The translations under genes and the position numbers were made by a program. Shown here one piece after another: positions 18,919 through 27,512 of a DNA stretch of 64,000 nt (position 1 is its first letter; each line of letters starts with the position of its first letter). The notes below the pieces were generated by a model. It was not told the origin of the DNA and made no database searches. It saw only the letters and a list, made by a program, of their open reading frames with translations. Source of the DNA: Novipirellula aureliae (GTDB taxonomy: Bacteria > Planctomycetota > Planctomycetia > Pirellulales > Pirellulaceae); NCBI RefSeq assembly GCF_007860185.1, contig NZ_SJPY01000001.1, positions 268,659 to 332,658 on the forward strand. The letters run 5' to 3'.

Positions 18919-20202
18919 ATGGACGTCCGAAACTATACTCTCGTAACCGCCGCCTACTGGGGATTTACTCTCAGCGACGGGGCCTTGAGGATGCTCGTCC
19001 TGCTGTATTTCCATCAACTCGGCTACACGCCCGTCAGCCTCGCGTTCTTGTTTCTGCTGTACGAGTTTTTTGGAATCCTTACGAATCTGCTTGGCGGCTG
19101 GATCGGTTCACGGATAGGGCTTCGCATCACTCTTTTCGCGGGCTTGGCGATTCAGGTGATTGCACTCGTCATGCTTTCGCTTGTTCAACCTACATGGGCG
19201 GCCAGTCTTTCCGTTGCGTATGTAATGGCTAGCCAGGCCCTCTCCGGAATTGCCAAAGACCTGACAAAGATGAGCTCCAAGAGTGCCGTCAAGTTGTTGG
19301 TCAAAGCTGACAACACGGTGGAATCCGAAGCGGGTACGAAAGCCGAAAGCGATTCCGCTCTGTTCAAGTGGGTCGCGATTCTGACGGGATCAAAAAATGC
19401 ACTCAAGGGGCTGGGGTTTCTGCTAGGCGGCGTCCTGCTCAGTTGGCTTGGCTTCGCCGAATCCCTGTGGGCGATGGCCGCAGTGCTGACGATTATCTTG
19501 TTATGCACAGCGATCATGCTCGACGCCGACATGGGGCGATCGAAATCGAAGACGAAGTTCACTCAATTGTTTGCAAAAAGTCGAGAGATCAACGTATTGT
19601 CGATCGCTCGATTTTTCCTATTCAGTTCGCGTGATGTCTGGTTCGTCGTAGGACTGCCGATTTTCCTCGCCTCACAACTCCAATGGGGATTCGCGGGTGT
19701 TGGCGCTTTTCTCGCCGCGTGGGTGATTGGCTATGGATTTGTCCAAGCGTTCGCTCCGCGCCTGGTTCGCAAGGGCGGTGGCGTCACAACAAAAGCACGG
19801 GCGGCACAGGCATGGGGATTCACACTCGTGCTGGTTTCTGCGGCGCTGGCACTTGCAATCCAAACGAACTTCTACGCTACGGCCAGTATCCTGATCGGTC
19901 TCGCCATATTCGGTGTCGTTTTTGCCGTCAACTCATCGGTCCATTCCTACCTGATCCTTGCCTACACCGATTCCGACCAAGTCGCGATCAACGTCGGGTT
20001 CTATTACATGGCCAATGCATGCGGACGGCTAGCCGGAACCTTGCTTTCGGGCGTCATGTATCTGTACGCTGGTTTGCCCGGCTGTCTTTGGGCATCAACC
20101 GCACTGGTAATTGGTGCAGCCGTTTCCACCTTGTGGCTTCCGACGCGCCCTGACGCAGACGAATCGAGTGTGAACGAAGCGTTCGAAATCGTTACGCAAT
20201 GA
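18919..20202 (+). CDS. arsJ: Organoarsenical efflux MFS transporter ArsJ
   Basis: 427 residues with about 12 membrane helices. The N-terminus (NYTLVTAAYWGFTLSDGALR) and the loop SGIAKDLTKMSSKSAVK are characteristic of ArsJ. The second half begins near KFTQLFAKSREINVLSIARFFLFSSRD. ArsJ is known to export 1-arseno-3-phosphoglycerate, which then hydrolyses to arsenate outside, so this operon gives arsenate resistance without arsenate reduction. The ATG at 18919 is preceded by a good AAGAAGGAG ribosome site. It is the last gene of arsR-gapdh-arsJ and converges on rarD 18 bp away. Confidence 0.92.
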   Translation: MDVRNYTLVTAAYWGFTLSDGALRMLVLLYFHQLGYTPVSLAFLFLLYEFFGILTNLLGGWIGSRIGLRITLFAGLAIQVIALVMLSLVQPTWAASLSVAYVMASQALSGIAKDLTKMSSKSAVKLLVKADNTVESEAGTKAESDSALFKWVAILTGSKNALKGLGFLLGGVLLSWLGFAESLWAMAAVLTIILLCTAIMLDADMGRSKSKTKFTQLFAKSREINVLSIARFFLFSSRDVWFVVGLPIFLASQLQWGFAGVGAFLAAWVIGYGFVQAFAPRLVRKGGGVTTKARAAQAWGFTLVLVSAALALAIQTNFYATASILIGLAIFGVVFAVNSSVHSYLILAYTDSDQVAINVGFYYMANACGRLAGTLLSGVMYLYAGLPGCLWASTALVIGAAVSTLWLPTRPDADESSVNEAFEIVTQ

Positions 20203-20220
20203 CGGTTTGTTTCGCGGCCG

Positions 20221-21393
20221 TCATCGCTGATCAAGTCGCCGCGAAGTACCAATCATATCCGTTGCATCAAACGAGTAGTCAAAGGGTTCACTCCCACCAG
20301 CGGCCTGGTTTCGCTTGACGATTGGCCGCTCTGTTCGCGCGCGAACCCAAGGTTTGGCAATCCAAGCGAAGAATGCCGCAGCAATCAAGGCGAGAATCAT
20401 CAACGTTCGCCACCGAAACAGCAGACGCTTCCAAGGTAACGCCCCGATCGTCTCGAAAGGCGAGGATTGTGGGCGATGTGTCGCGGCAAGGAACACGATC
20501 AATGCGATCCAAACGAAGACGAACCCGGCGACTTTGCTACCGCCGAGTGGCTCGCGATACAGCACCGCACCGACTAGAAACTGCAACGTCGGACCGATGT
20601 ACTGTAAAATACCGATCACGGACAGGTCGACCCGCCGGACCGCCGCGCCAAACAACGCCAAAGGTGTGATGGTGACGACACCCGCCATCAATAACATTCC
20701 CTGCACGAGTGGCGAACCGGTTTGCATCGCACTCACACCATCGGCGAATTGCATACTTAAGTAGATTGCCGCAGGGATCACCAGCACCGTCACCTCAATC
20801 GCCAGACCGACGAGTACCGGCAGATGTGCTTTTTTCTTGAGCAATCCGTAAACGGCGAACGTTGTCGCCATCGCCAAGGAGACCCATGGTAATCCCCCGC
20901 CGCCAATCGCCATGATGCCGACGCCAAACGCGGCGATCGCCACGGCGATCCATTGGTATCGTCCCAAACGTTCGCCGAGTACGAACACACCGAGCAAAAC
21001 ATTGAACAGAGGATTGATGTAATACCCGAGCGAGGCTTCTAAGACGCGGTCGTTGTTGACCGCCCAGATGAACGCCAACCAGTTGACGGCGATCATTACC
21101 GCCGCCGCACTGTGGATCAACCAGACGCGTCGGTTACACACGCTTTCGACCATGATTCGCCAACCGCCCCACCATCCCATCCGCAGCAGAATCGGTATTA
21201 AAATCGCGAGCGAGAAGAACGACCACACGATCCGGTGACAAACCAATTCGGCCGAGTCGGCACTGCCAATCAGTCGCCAGTAAATCGGAAACAGCCCCCA
21301 AAGGGTGTGCGCCAAAATGGCACAAACCAATCCGAAACGATCAATCGAAGAGGGACGGGAAGCCAGCGGAGGATTCGAATTATTCAGGACCAC
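20221..21393 (-). CDS. rarD: EamA family transporter RarD
   Basis: 390 residues with ten hydrophobic helices in two EamA repeats. The start GLVCAILAHTLWGLFPIYWRLIGSADSAELVCHRIVWS is typical of RarD, as is EASLGYYINPLFNVLLGVF (~120). A C-terminal extra of ~60 residues (after VFLAATHRPQ) has one more hydrophobic segment and a basic tail. RarD proteins are drug/metabolite-type exporters; the true substrate is unknown. The frame opens with GTG at 21393. Confidence 0.88.
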   Translation of the reverse strand: MVLNNSNPPLASRPSSIDRFGLVCAILAHTLWGLFPIYWRLIGSADSAELVCHRIVWSFFSLAILIPILLRMGWWGGWRIMVESVCNRRVWLIHSAAAVMIAVNWLAFIWAVNNDRVLEASLGYYINPLFNVLLGVFVLGERLGRYQWIAVAIAAFGVGIMAIGGGGLPWVSLAMATTFAVYGLLKKKAHLPVLVGLAIEVTVLVIPAAIYLSMQFADGVSAMQTGSPLVQGMLLMAGVVTITPLALFGAAVRRVDLSVIGILQYIGPTLQFLVGAVLYREPLGGSKVAGFVFVWIALIVFLAATHRPQSSPFETIGALPWKRLLFRWRTLMILALIAAAFFAWIAKPWVRARTERPIVKRNQAAGGSEPFDYSFDATDMIGTSRRLDQR

Positions 21394-22073
21394 GTTTTTT
21401 TTTCAAACAAGAGCGTCAATCCACAAAAAAGGTGGCTGAGTTCAAACGTTTTAATCTACGATTTCACTGTTTACAACCTCGCATTGCGATCCATTCGTTG
21501 GACGCGTAGCGGATGAGCGTTTCGCGGCAGAGCGGGCAAAAGACTCCATTCACGTTCGCCAAAAAGTCATCCCACCAGGAGCGTGAATCAAAGAAGGATT
21601 CTTGGGGGGACATCTGATTGACGGCGTTTTATTTCATGAAAAATTGGCGTGATCCGTGGCCGGTTTGGTTTGCATCCCTTGCGTTTATTGTCCTCCTCTT
21701 GCCTAGCTCGGATTATTCATTAGCCGTTTTGGCGATAGCGGGCTGTCGATTTAATCGGTTTGACTCGACTTATTGTTTAACGCCAAGCCATAGGCGACCG
21801 CTTACGGAAAAGCTGACGCCTTCGGCTAAGCGTTAAACGATTAAATCGACGGCCCGCTAACGCCAAAACGGCTAATACGCAGACTGTTTTTCGAACAATG
21901 AACGTAAACGCTTGAAGGCGTAGACGTTAGAAAAACAATTTGCAAGCCCATGAATCATCCGAGCTAGAGCGATCCGTGGGGGACAGACTCGAGCTTCGGG
22001 TTTCAACCGATCGAGGGGGATAGAACGGGAAGCCATCCAATTTACGATTGCTATTCAATCACCGGACACACCC
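21394..22073. other. Gene-poor stretch with nested inverted repeats
   Basis: 680 bp between rarD and a DUF6544-like gene (both minus strand). Its centre is a nested set of inverted repeats (21703-21966, listed separately). The short plus-strand frame at 21618-21836 overlaps the repeat and looks spurious. No gene is supported here. Confidence 0.6.
21703..21966. repeat. Nested inverted-repeat element (MITE-like)
   Basis: Outer arms CTAGCTCGGATTATTCAT (21703-21720) and ATGAATCATCCGAGCTAG (21949-21966) match at 17 of 18 bp. Inside them, a second pair of ~39-bp arms (21719-21757 and 21838-21876; left arm begins ATTAGCCGTTTTGGCGATAG) encloses further short complementary tracts (GTTTAACGCC.., ..GCGTTAAAC). 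The ~158-bp inner stem-loop looks like a small non-autonomous element inserted in or grown within an older inverted repeat. No terminal duplication could be defined. Confidence 0.75.
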
Positions 22074-22763
22074 TTATGAGAGCAAGATTGCATCATCGAT
22101 GTTCGCACGCCAATATACGAATCTACCTTCGGGCGCGTCCCACGCGACTTCTGCTTTAGAAGGTAAACGCAATGGACCGAAGTCGCGATAGTTCTCAAAG
22201 CGACCTTCCCACGGTTGTATTTCATCGTCACGAAAACGAGTGAGCGTCTTGGCAGCAACGATCTCGCCGTTGTCGTCAAACAGCAAGTCGACATGCGTTT
22301 CGTCGTCAATCACGCTGACGCGAACTTGGGCTTTGGACAATTCTTCAAAACGAAGCGATTGGTTTTGAAGTAACGCCATCGGGCACCACGCCAGCTCGGC
22401 GAGATAGCGTTGAGCCTCACCACGATCCACCTTTGGCCCTCGAGCATGAGCCACCCGGATGAGGCCACAAAGCCAAGCATCCAACGCACCGCGTCCATTT
22501 TCGAAACAGTCAACGACACTACCCGGAATGAAGCCGGCCATACGAAACCTCGCCTGCCAACGAAATTCGACCGACGACGCCGACATCGTTTGCTCCGCAC
22601 GGAACGGCATCCAAGGTTTCGTCGAACCGAGCCGGATCTCGCCCCGCTGATGAATCCTCACTCCCAATGCTCCCACCGCTTTCTCGCCGAGACAACGACG
22701 AGCAAACTTGATAATTGAATCAGGCCGAGTCACGATCAATCTCCAAGGGTTTAGCCAACGCAA
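22074..22763 (-). CDS. DUF6544-like protein
   Basis: 229 residues, no clear signal peptide. The pattern matches my memory of the DUF6544 family: GVRIHQRGEIRLGSTKPWMPFRAEQ near residue 34, a WQARFRM strand, RYLAELAWCPMALLQN (~124), and a C-terminal PSKAEVAWDAPEGRFVYWRA. The family's function is unknown. The frame opens with a TTG at 22763, so the true start may differ. No operon partner is evident: gaps of more than 380 bp lie on both sides. Confidence 0.7.
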   Translation of the reverse strand: MRWLNPWRLIVTRPDSIIKFARRCLGEKAVGALGVRIHQRGEIRLGSTKPWMPFRAEQTMSASSVEFRWQARFRMAGFIPGSVVDCFENGRGALDAWLCGLIRVAHARGPKVDRGEAQRYLAELAWCPMALLQNQSLRFEELSKAQVRVSVIDDETHVDLLFDDNGEIVAAKTLTRFRDDEIQPWEGRFENYRDFGPLRLPSKAEVAWDAPEGRFVYWRANIDDAILLS

Positions 22764-23150
22764 GCAGAATTCCTATCGCCAGACGGCCTCTCCATTTTTT
22801 GGCTCTTCGGAAGGACTCGTGGGTGGAAAAAGTGCCGAGTAAGGTTTTCAAAGCAATGTCATATCCAGACTGAAAATCTGGTAGTGTGCGTGGGCATCGA
22901 GCGACACTACCGAAAAAGTCGTCTTTTCGACACTCGTTATCCACGGATTCTATCCGCGGATTCTATCCGCGGATTTTACTGACCAGGCCATTATTACAAT
23001 GGTGACATGATTCGTTCTCCTAAGATATTTACGATGCGATCTTGCGCCGAGGGCGTCGATTTCATCTCGGAGGTAACGGAAAAGTGTCAAGAGTGTCACC
23101 CTCGCAGCAGAAACGAGAGTCTTGGCGACTTCCGCTACGGCTCGATGCGA
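22764..23150. other. Intergenic stretch with a 13-bp triplicate
   Basis: 387 bp between two minus-strand genes. It holds the 13-bp tandem repeat at 22938-22976. A minus-strand open frame (22720-22944) has no recognised family and overlaps the start of the DUF6544-like gene, so it is not called. Confidence 0.45.
22938..22976. repeat. 13-bp tandem repeat, three copies
   Basis: TATCCACGGATTC, TATCCGCGGATTC and TATCCGCGGATTT follow each other. The second and third copies contain the perfect palindrome ATCCGCGGAT. It is a very small array but, like the larger ones in this window, each unit is self-complementary. Confidence 0.8.
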
Positions 23151-25094
23151 CTACTTGAAACGGTAGATACACGCTCCGGTGACACTATTTGTCAGAAAGT
23201 AAACTTCACCGTTGGGGTCCTCTCCGAACCCTAATACCGGAATGTGCTCGGAAACGACTCGCTCGTTTCTTGTTGCCCGCTCGGTTTTCGGATCGTAGCT
23301 CAACGCCCAAATACTGCCGGAAACATAGTCAGCATACAGGTACTTTCCGTTCAATGCAGCGATGCGGTCGCTGCGGTAGACTCGGCCACCGGTGACCGAC
23401 AATCCGACCCCGTGGTCGTATTCCCATATTGGCATGATTGGCTCGCTAACCGATGACGCTTCACTTCGGCTTCCGAACGGATGCGTTGCTTCCCATACAC
23501 TCCATCCGTAGTTACCGCCTTTGCAAATGATGTTGACCTCTTCCCACAAATCTTGTCCAACATCGCCGCACCATAATCGGCCGGTTTGTTTGTCAAATGC
23601 GATTCGCCACGGATTACGCAGTCCGAAAGCGTATATCTCAGGACAAGCACCTTCCACATCGACAAACGGATTGTCCGCAGGAATGCCGTACGGTTTCTCC
23701 GCGGATGGATTGTCGACGTCGATCCTAAGAATCGTGCCAAGGATTTTCGACAAGTCTTGGCCCGCAAGGAACGGGTCATTACGATAGCCGCCGTCGCCTA
23801 AGCCGAGGTAGAGATAACCATCGGGACCGAATTCGATACTGCCACCGTTGTGATTTTGAAAGGGCTCTTCGAACTCCATCAAAACCACTTCGCTGTCGGG
23901 ATCCGCTCGGTTGGGATCCTCTTTGGAAACCTGAAAGCTCGACAATAGCGATTTCCTCTCGCTCGGATGCGAGTAGTAGACATAAAACTTACCATTCGAT
24001 TTGTATTCGGGATGCATCGCCAAGCCGAGTAGACCCTGCTCATTCGCCCCTCGCGATTGCCAATCCTTCACCTTGCCTCTGAGATCGAGAAACAGATGCG
24101 ACTTCGTTACATCCGGTTTGTTTTCGAAAACCCAAATTTGTCCTTCTTGTGAAACGGTAAACAATCGGTTGCTGTCGTCGTTTGCATACGTCAATTCCAC
24201 GAGTCGTAGAGGGCGAATTTTGCCTGCGTCATCAATCGCTTCCCACTGATCCCATTCGAGTTTAGGGAAAGCCAACTCCGTGGTGAGCCCAAGTTTGCCA
24301 TGCACGGGATCAGGCACGGATTGTTCGGAATCGAGTCGGCGAATCTTGATGTTCCGAAATTCGACTGGGTGTCCGTGATCTTGCAGGCACAAGTGGCCTC
24401 GTTCGGCTTTTCCAAACATTGGAAACTTGGCAAACTTGCTGTTGGCGACACGGTTGTTCCATGTACTGTCACCGATCTTGAAATTGAAATAGACGTTTCC
24501 GTTAAGACAAACTCGCGATTGATCGGGCGACACTTTCAAGTAGATCTCGTTCCATTGGCCAACGGGTCGCTCCGCGTCGATCGGTCCGTCGTCCGCTTTT
24601 CGCGACAATTGGGGCTGATACAGACCGTACAACCAGCCTGATTTCTGAGCGTTTTTTTGATCTCGGCTATCAAATATTTGAACTTCCGGCCCGCTGTACC
24701 ACGACGGCCCGTCCGCTTCGACGACCCCGAACATCACACCACTGTTGCCGCCCTTCGAGTTTTTATACTGCAGCGACAGTTCAAAGGAGCCGAATTTTTC
24801 TTTGCTCACCAGGTCACCCGCACCACCCGTCTGGAGGGAGATAACCCCATCGGTCGCGATCCACCCGTCCGAAATGTCCTCTCGATTGTAGGTTCGCCAA
24901 GCATCCATTGATTGCCCGTCAAACAGCAGTTCCCACCCGCTCAGCTTTTCAGCCTCCGTCAATTGATTGGGAATCACGTCAATCGGAAGTATTTCCGCAG
25001 GTGATTCGGCGCGCGTTACCGATGGGAAGAGGCCGAATGGGGCCATTGCCGTCACCGCGAGAAGCAGAGCGAGAAATTTTGGATAGCGTTTCAT
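23151..25094 (-). CDS. Secreted DUF1080 plus PQQ-type sugar dehydrogenase fusion
   Basis: 647 residues with a signal peptide (MKRYPKFLALLLAVTAMAPF, cleavage near residue 29). Residues ~50-255 form a DUF1080 (3-keto-disaccharide hydrolase-like, concanavalin-type) domain: GWELLFDGQSMDAWR, NSGVMFGV, YLKVSPDQ, FRNIKIRRL. Residues ~275-640 form a glucose/sorbosone dehydrogenase beta-propeller: LLGLAMHPEY, GYLYLGLGDGG, ILRIDVDNP, EIYAFGLRNPWRIAFD, GDVGQDLWEEVN, ADYVSGSIW. Such fusions are common in planctomycetes and are thought to act on extracellular sugars; exact substrates are unknown. It stands alone, divergent from the kinase gene. Confidence 0.88.
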   Translation of the reverse strand: MKRYPKFLALLLAVTAMAPFGLFPSVTRAESPAEILPIDVIPNQLTEAEKLSGWELLFDGQSMDAWRTYNREDISDGWIATDGVISLQTGGAGDLVSKEKFGSFELSLQYKNSKGGNSGVMFGVVEADGPSWYSGPEVQIFDSRDQKNAQKSGWLYGLYQPQLSRKADDGPIDAERPVGQWNEIYLKVSPDQSRVCLNGNVYFNFKIGDSTWNNRVANSKFAKFPMFGKAERGHLCLQDHGHPVEFRNIKIRRLDSEQSVPDPVHGKLGLTTELAFPKLEWDQWEAIDDAGKIRPLRLVELTYANDDSNRLFTVSQEGQIWVFENKPDVTKSHLFLDLRGKVKDWQSRGANEQGLLGLAMHPEYKSNGKFYVYYSHPSERKSLLSSFQVSKEDPNRADPDSEVVLMEFEEPFQNHNGGSIEFGPDGYLYLGLGDGGYRNDPFLAGQDLSKILGTILRIDVDNPSAEKPYGIPADNPFVDVEGACPEIYAFGLRNPWRIAFDKQTGRLWCGDVGQDLWEEVNIICKGGNYGWSVWEATHPFGSRSEASSVSEPIMPIWEYDHGVGLSVTGGRVYRSDRIAALNGKYLYADYVSGSIWALSYDPKTERATRNERVVSEHIPVLGFGEDPNGEVYFLTNSVTGACIYRFK

Positions 25095-25261
25095 TTTTAC
25101 TCGGGTTCTAAGAGGTTGGGGGACACTCTTTGGGCAATCGATGCAATTGGAGAGTCCGATATCATTTTGCTACGATTGCATGTTAAACTAAGGGAAAATT
25201 CTTTCTAGTTGTGTTAGACTAAAGGGACGGTTCACCGACTTATCGATCAGTTTACTTATCT

Positions 25262-27427
25262 ATGAGCACCACTCAACAAGACTACGACTTCTTAGCGCCA
25301 CCATCGCAAGACGACGATCTTGGCATGCTCGGGTCGTATCGCATCATTAGCGAACTGGGCAAGGGAGGCATGGGATTTGTCTTTCGCGCCGAAGATACGC
25401 GGCTGAAACGCACCGTCGCCCTGAAGGTGATGAACAAGAAAATCGCGGCGACACCCAATAGCCGCAAGCGGTTTCTTGAGGAAGCTCGGGCGATGGCGGC
25501 GGTCCATCATGACAATGTCGTCGTGATCTTTGAAGTCGGTGAAAAATCGGGCACTCCATTTATGGCGATGGAATTGCTCAATGGTTGTACTCTCGAAGCA
25601 CTCAACGCAAAAAAACAATCACTCTCTTACGAACAAATCTTGAACTTTGCGATTCAGATCTGTCGCGGCTTGGCGGCAGCCCATGAAAAAGGGATCGTGC
25701 ATCGGGATATCAAACCAGCCAACATTTGGATTGTCGAAGAGACCGATCGTATCAAGATACTCGACTTCGGCTTAGCTCTTGCACAAACGCCGGTGGATCG
25801 ATTGGCGGGCAGCGGTTCAGTGATCGGAACACCTGGCTACCTGTCACCCGAACAAGCTCGCACGGACCCGCTTGATGACCGAAGCGACTTGTACTCGCTC
25901 GGCGTCGTCCTATACGAGATGTGTACCGGACGGCTTCCGCTTCAAGCGCCAACGGTTGCCGGGCAATTGGTAGCCATACTGGCTCACAAGCCGACGCCGA
26001 TTCGGGAAATCAACCCAGATATCCCCGCACCTCTGGCAAATTTAGTCCATCGCTTGTTAGCAAAGGAGTCGCGGGACCGCCCGTCGTCGGCCGTCATCCT
26101 GGAAGGACTTCTTCGCGAAGCGGCGGTGGAATGTGAAGCGAAAAGCGAAGTTGCCTTGGCGATCAACAAGCTACAACAAGGCCTTTCGGAAGTCGTCAGT
26201 AAAAAAGAAAGCACCCCTTTCGAAGCGGTGCCCAGTGTGATGCCGGCAGCGGTAGAAAACCCACTTGATTTCACGTCATTGCCCTCGGCTCACGCTACCG
26301 CTCCGCTGGCAAGCCCAGCAACGGTAATACGTCCGGCACCTAAAAGACATCAAACAGCGAATAAAGCGAGCAAGCATTCCCATTCGCTGGCCCAGTATTG
26401 GCCTTACCTGGCCATCGCTGCCGCGGTTATCGTCCTCATCCCAATTGGGTTTGTCCTGTATAAGGTCATCGGCGATTCGCAAGCTTCTAACCAGACAACA
26501 ACATCCATCACACCGCCCACGCCCATCACACCGCCCACACCCCCTCAACCAAGCAAGTCGCCACCAAGCAAGTCGCCTGCGAAAAAGAACGACCCAGCAT
26601 CACAGCGCAACTCCGCATCCGTTCAATCAGCAGCAAAGGTGCCAGTCGAATCGCCAACCGACTTGCCTTCCCCGCAGCCCGCGACCGAACCGATGGTTGA
26701 CACTCCGCAGCCGAACGAAACATCGGCATCGCCTCGGCAATCAGCGTCAGTCGCTCCACCGGCATCGTCATCCCTCGAAAAACCAGAAAGGGTCGAGGCG
26801 CCCGAATTGGAACTGGAGGAAACGCAACCGGCGACAGAACCAGCGGCGGACGCATCTTTAAGAGAAATTCGCTTGACCACCACGGATGGCATTGGCGCGG
26901 ACTCAACGGTCAGCCGATCCTCGCCTACCGAATCACATGGCAAGGCTCCTGATATTGCCGTACGAATGAGGAAAGGAATTGAACTCGCCCATTCCTATTT
27001 GCGTTTTGATCTATCTTCGCTTAGTGTCCCACGTGAAAAAATCCGCAAAGCTGAACTCGTTCTGACGTTACCTGCCGACGAACGCCCTGTCCGATCGTTG
27101 CTTCGACTTTATGGAACAAACGCTAAGGGAAGCGAACGATGGAAGGAAGCCGGACCGGGGGCAATTGTATGGCACAACAGCTTTTCGAAGGTTGGACTCG
27201 ATCAAATTGAAAAGTTTGCAGAGGTTCGTTTTTCGGGTGATTCGATCGGAGCAGAACGGCAGGTTCGAATAGGTGGCGAAAACCTTGCAGAATTCCTTCG
27301 AGGTGCCAAAACCGACTCGATCAACTTGGTACTTTCAGGCGGACAAGCCAACAATCAAATGCTGCGTTTCCTCAGCCACGAAGGTGATTCAACCCAACCA
27401 CCAACCTTAATTCTGTTTGTAGAATGA
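25262..27427 (+). CDS. Membrane Ser/Thr protein kinase with C-terminal CBM96/DNRLRE-type domain
   Basis: 721 residues. The kinase domain (~26-285) is complete: GKGGMGFVFRAED glycine loop, VALKVM lysine, HRDIKPANIW catalytic loop, ILDFGLA, GTPGYLSPEQA, DLYSLGVVLYEM. One membrane helix follows (~379-401, LAIAAAVIVLIPIGFVLYKVI). A proline/serine/glutamate-rich linker (~405-530) leads to a ~187-residue extracytoplasmic module (REIRLTTTDGIGADSTV to the end). Its SYLRFDLSSL and a late PPTLILFVE resemble DNRLRE/CBM96 domains, which often bind polysaccharide. It could sense extracellular glycan or wall material; this is inference. The ATG at 25262 is well placed. Confidence 0.88.
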   Translation: MSTTQQDYDFLAPPSQDDDLGMLGSYRIISELGKGGMGFVFRAEDTRLKRTVALKVMNKKIAATPNSRKRFLEEARAMAAVHHDNVVVIFEVGEKSGTPFMAMELLNGCTLEALNAKKQSLSYEQILNFAIQICRGLAAAHEKGIVHRDIKPANIWIVEETDRIKILDFGLALAQTPVDRLAGSGSVIGTPGYLSPEQARTDPLDDRSDLYSLGVVLYEMCTGRLPLQAPTVAGQLVAILAHKPTPIREINPDIPAPLANLVHRLLAKESRDRPSSAVILEGLLREAAVECEAKSEVALAINKLQQGLSEVVSKKESTPFEAVPSVMPAAVENPLDFTSLPSAHATAPLASPATVIRPAPKRHQTANKASKHSHSLAQYWPYLAIAAAVIVLIPIGFVLYKVIGDSQASNQTTTSITPPTPITPPTPPQPSKSPPSKSPAKKNDPASQRNSASVQSAAKVPVESPTDLPSPQPATEPMVDTPQPNETSASPRQSASVAPPASSSLEKPERVEAPELELEETQPATEPAADASLREIRLTTTDGIGADSTVSRSSPTESHGKAPDIAVRMRKGIELAHSYLRFDLSSLSVPREKIRKAELVLTLPADERPVRSLLRLYGTNAKGSERWKEAGPGAIVWHNSFSKVGLDQIEKFAEVRFSGDSIGAERQVRIGGENLAEFLRGAKTDSINLVLSGGQANNQMLRFLSHEGDSTQPPTLILFVE

Positions 27428-27512
27428 ATTTTGACTGGGCCATTGGTCCTTTCTTGTGTACACTTCCCCGTTTTGACATTCGACGCTACTGGCGATTCAA
27501 AACGAGAGCTTC

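Noticed and set aside
21618..21836. 72-codon plus-strand frame with a hydrophobic start
   Set aside because: It runs into the nested inverted repeat and has no conserved features.
22720..22944. 74-codon minus-strand frame (MDNECRKDDFFG)
   Set aside because: It overlaps the start of the DUF6544-like gene in another frame and no family could be named; it may be a relic, but this cannot be supported.
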